Assembly: GCF_902833645.1 (NCBI RefSeq)
Contig: NZ_CADFGE010000004.1
Location: forward strand, 372,001 to 436,000
Direction: 5' to 3'
DNA: 64,000 nt
Source of the DNA: Paraburkholderia fungorum
Lineage (GTDB): Bacteria > Pseudomonadota > Gammaproteobacteria > Burkholderiales > Burkholderiaceae
Of this stretch, positions 62,039-64,000 are shown piece after piece. The notes under the pieces are model-generated. The model saw only the letters and a list, made by a program, of their open reading frames with translations, searched no databases and was not told the origin of the DNA. The stretch's first letter is position 1. The number at the start of each line of letters is the position of its first letter. The position numbers and the translations under genes were made by a program.

Positions 62039-63502
62039 TCAGGTCCGCTCTGAGGGATCGGTCTTTTTCGCGGGCGTGCGGATGTCCGGCGACAGTTGCG
62101 CGAAGATCCACGACGAGCCCGCGGTGATGATGCCGACACATAGGAACGTCGCATGGAACGCGGGCAGCGAGTTGGCGGCCGTCATACGCGGCAGGAGGCC
62201 GGTGAAGGTCGCGAGCAAGGCGCCGGCGACTGTCACGCCGAGACTCATCGACAGCATTTGCACCAGCGAGAACAGGCTGTTGCCGCTGCTCGCGCCGCCG
62301 GTGCCGAGGTCCTTGAGCGTTAGCGTGTTCATGGCGGTGAACTGCATCGAATTGACGCCGCCGAAGAACGCCAGTTGCACGAGCCGCAGCCACAGCGGCT
62401 GGCCGGCGCTGGTCAGCGCGAAGCTCGCCATGGTCAGGCCCACCAGCACTGTGTTGACGATCAGCACGCGCCGGTAGCTGTATCTGACGATCAGTGTCGT
62501 GACGAGGCGCTTGGCCGCCATGCCCGCGGCCGCTACCGGCAGCATCATCATGCCGGCCTCGAAGGCGCTATAGCCGAGACTCACCTGCAATAGCAGCGGG
62601 ATCAGATACGGCATCGCGCCGCTGCCGATCCGCGCGAACAGATTGCCGAGCAGCCCGACGCTGAAGGTGTGGATCTTGAACAGGTCGAGCGAGAAAATCG
62701 GTTCAGGTTCGCGCACCGCGTGCAAACCATAGGCGACGAAGCAGGCGAGGCTCAGGATCAGCAGCACCAGCACGGTGGCGTGCTGAATACCAAACTCGGT
62801 GCGGCCGTCGAGCGCGAACGAAATCGCCACCATGCCGAAGATCAGCAGCAGATAGCCTTTCAGATCGAACTTGCCGGTGTGCTCGTTGCGGCTATCCGGC
62901 ATGAAGATGAAGGTGGCGATGCAACCCACGATCCCCACCGGCACGTTGATCAGAAAAATCCAGTGCCACGAAGCGATCTTCACGAGCCAGCCGCCGAGCG
63001 TCGGCCCGATCAGCGGCCCGATCAGCCCCGGGATCGCCACGAACGACAAAGCCGGCAAGTAGCGCTCCGCCGGGAAGGTGCGCAGCACCGCGAGCCGGCC
63101 AACCGGCAGCAACATCGCCCCACCCACGCCTTGCACGATGCGGTAGATCACCAGTTGATTCAGGGTATGCGCGTTCGCGCACAGCAGCGAGCCGACCGCG
63201 AACACGAGGATCGCGCTGAAAAACACGCGCCGCGTGCCGAGTTTGTCGGCGAGCCAGCCGGACACCGGGATCATCACCGCCATGGTCAACGAATACGCGA
63301 TCACCACCGATTGCATGCGCAACGGCAACTCGCCCAGGCTCGTCGCCATCGCGGGGAGCGCGGTATTGACGATGGTCGAATCGAGCGTCTGCATGAAGAA
63401 GCCGGTGGCGACCAGCCACAGCATCACCGTGAGCGAGCGGGCCGAAGGTGCCGGCGTGGCCGGGGCGGAAGAAGAGGCGGGCAGGGTCGGCGGCGTGGAC
63501 AT
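62039..63502 (-). CDS. MFS transporter, DHA2 family multidrug exporter
   Basis: 487 residues, 14 membrane segments expected. Motif A is SGWLADKLGTRRVFFSA; the N-terminal MQTLDSTIVNTALPAMATSL and the loop GPLIGPTLGGWLV (motif C-like) mark the EmrB/QacA-type drug:H+ antiporters. No membrane-fusion partner gene is adjacent, so it may act alone in the inner membrane. Single gene. Confidence 0.9.
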   Translation of the reverse strand: MSTPPTLPASSSAPATPAPSARSLTVMLWLVATGFFMQTLDSTIVNTALPAMATSLGELPLRMQSVVIAYSLTMAVMIPVSGWLADKLGTRRVFFSAILVFAVGSLLCANAHTLNQLVIYRIVQGVGGAMLLPVGRLAVLRTFPAERYLPALSFVAIPGLIGPLIGPTLGGWLVKIASWHWIFLINVPVGIVGCIATFIFMPDSRNEHTGKFDLKGYLLLIFGMVAISFALDGRTEFGIQHATVLVLLILSLACFVAYGLHAVREPEPIFSLDLFKIHTFSVGLLGNLFARIGSGAMPYLIPLLLQVSLGYSAFEAGMMMLPVAAAGMAAKRLVTTLIVRYSYRRVLIVNTVLVGLTMASFALTSAGQPLWLRLVQLAFFGGVNSMQFTAMNTLTLKDLGTGGASSGNSLFSLVQMLSMSLGVTVAGALLATFTGLLPRMTAANSLPAFHATFLCVGIITAGSSWIFAQLSPDIRTPAKKTDPSERT

Positions 63503-63599
63503 GGAGGGCGGCAGGGCGCGCAGGGACGGACTGGGGACTCGCTATTCTAGGGAAAAGCGGGACCCGGCGCAGCGAATAAGCACCAGCCGCGATGACGGC

Positions 63600-64000
63600 T
63601 CAAGCCGCTCGTGCCACAGCCGGCAACGCCACGGCAGCATGGAAAAATGCCTGCGCGCGCGGCTCGTTGCCGAACGCCGCGTGAATTCTGATCCACGGGC
63701 TGACTGCGGTATTCGGCCGGAAATAGCTGCCGGGAATCACGGTCACACCGAGCGGCGCGGCACATGCCACGAACCTTTCGGAGTTGTCGACGTGCGGTAC
63801 ACGTGCCCAGACAAACTTGCCGCCGACGGGCTTTTCGAACAACTCCCAGCCGGCATCTTCGAGCGTCTGGATGGTCGATCCGAGCGCGTCGCGCATACGG
63901 CGGCGCAGACGCTCCAGATACTTGCGGTACGCGCCGCGCTCCAGCAGCGACACCGCCACCGCTTCGGCAAAACGCGACCCGCCAATGCTCGTCAGCATCT
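63600..64000 (-). CDS. PLP-dependent aminotransferase-fold protein, 3' end only
   Basis: The last 133 codons are in the window; the 5' part lies beyond the edge. The visible part is the C-terminal small domain of class I/II aminotransferases: GGSRFAEAVAVSLLERG, VGGKFVWARVP, APLGVTVIPGSYFRP and WIRIHAAFGNEP (with the substrate-binding Arg). It may be a stand-alone aminotransferase or the second half of a MocR/GntR regulator; the missing N-terminus would decide. Confidence 0.8.
   Translation of the reverse strand, partial: MLTSIGGSRFAEAVAVSLLERGAYRKYLERLRRRMRDALGSTIQTLEDAGWELFEKPVGGKFVWARVPHVDNSERFVACAAPLGVTVIPGSYFRPNTAVSPWIRIHAAFGNEPRAQAFFHAAVALPAVARAA

Overview
The window is about 64 kb of GC-rich chromosomal DNA from a beta-proteobacterium, most likely Paraburkholderia or Burkholderia. 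This rests on the lpxK-ycaR-kdsB-adk cluster, kynBUA divergent from an Lrp-type kynR, a DUF3579 gene near argGF and rpsT, and a CdiA-like exoprotein carrying the Burkholderia-type NxELYN junction motif. The species is an inference; no rRNA or tRNA gene was found.

Positions 1-13,717 are the accessory part. A 2,980-residue two-partner-secretion exoprotein (CdiA/BcpA type, minus strand) ends in a variable toxin-like domain. It is followed 15 nt later by a 41-codon gene for a single-membrane-segment protein. About 3 kb further on lies an orphan copy of the exoprotein 3' end, 278 codons, with a toxin-like domain of the same family; it is followed 10 nt later by a related 45-codon gene. I propose these two tiny genes are immunity genes. 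Each toxin/small-gene pair faces a convergent SymE-family toxin gene, and each SymE gene is preceded by a conserved hairpin and by an XRE-regulator remnant without its DNA-binding helices. Degenerate repeat arrays (A, B, C) lie at the broken ends of these fragments. Between the two cassettes lies an intact tyrosine recombinase gene flanked by long hairpins, one resembling an integron attC site. The first 37 nt of the window match an internal part of the big exoprotein gene exactly, so another displaced piece continues to the left. Together this looks like a recombinase-associated store of exchangeable toxin/immunity/SymE cassettes; that function is inference. No cdiB transporter gene is in the window.

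From 14 kb on the DNA is ordinary chromosome. 14.1-17.7 kb: tryptophan-to-anthranilate catabolism (kynA, kynU, kynB) with kynR and a perfect palindrome in front of kynR. 17.7-26.6 kb: flavin reductase, msrA, DUF72 protein, cyclopropane synthase-like methyltransferase, pdxH, tcdA, CnoX-like thioredoxin, pirin, EamA exporter. 26.7-36.4 kb: amiC-tsaE facing queG, then ogt-xerD, an acyl-CoA ligase, ybaK, plsY, yajQ, murB. 36.6-46.5 kb: argG, argF, a DUF3579 gene, rpsT, murJ, a SirB1 protein, a short-chain dehydrogenase, adk-kdsB-ycaR-lpxK. 48-64 kb: xseA, sodB, a TPR/O-GlcNAc-transferase-like protein, small envelope proteins, a beta-propeller-like lipoprotein, a NYN-domain protein, a second-type clpP, an ECF sigma factor overlapping a degenerate EAL gene, an MFS exporter, and the 3' end of an aminotransferase gene.
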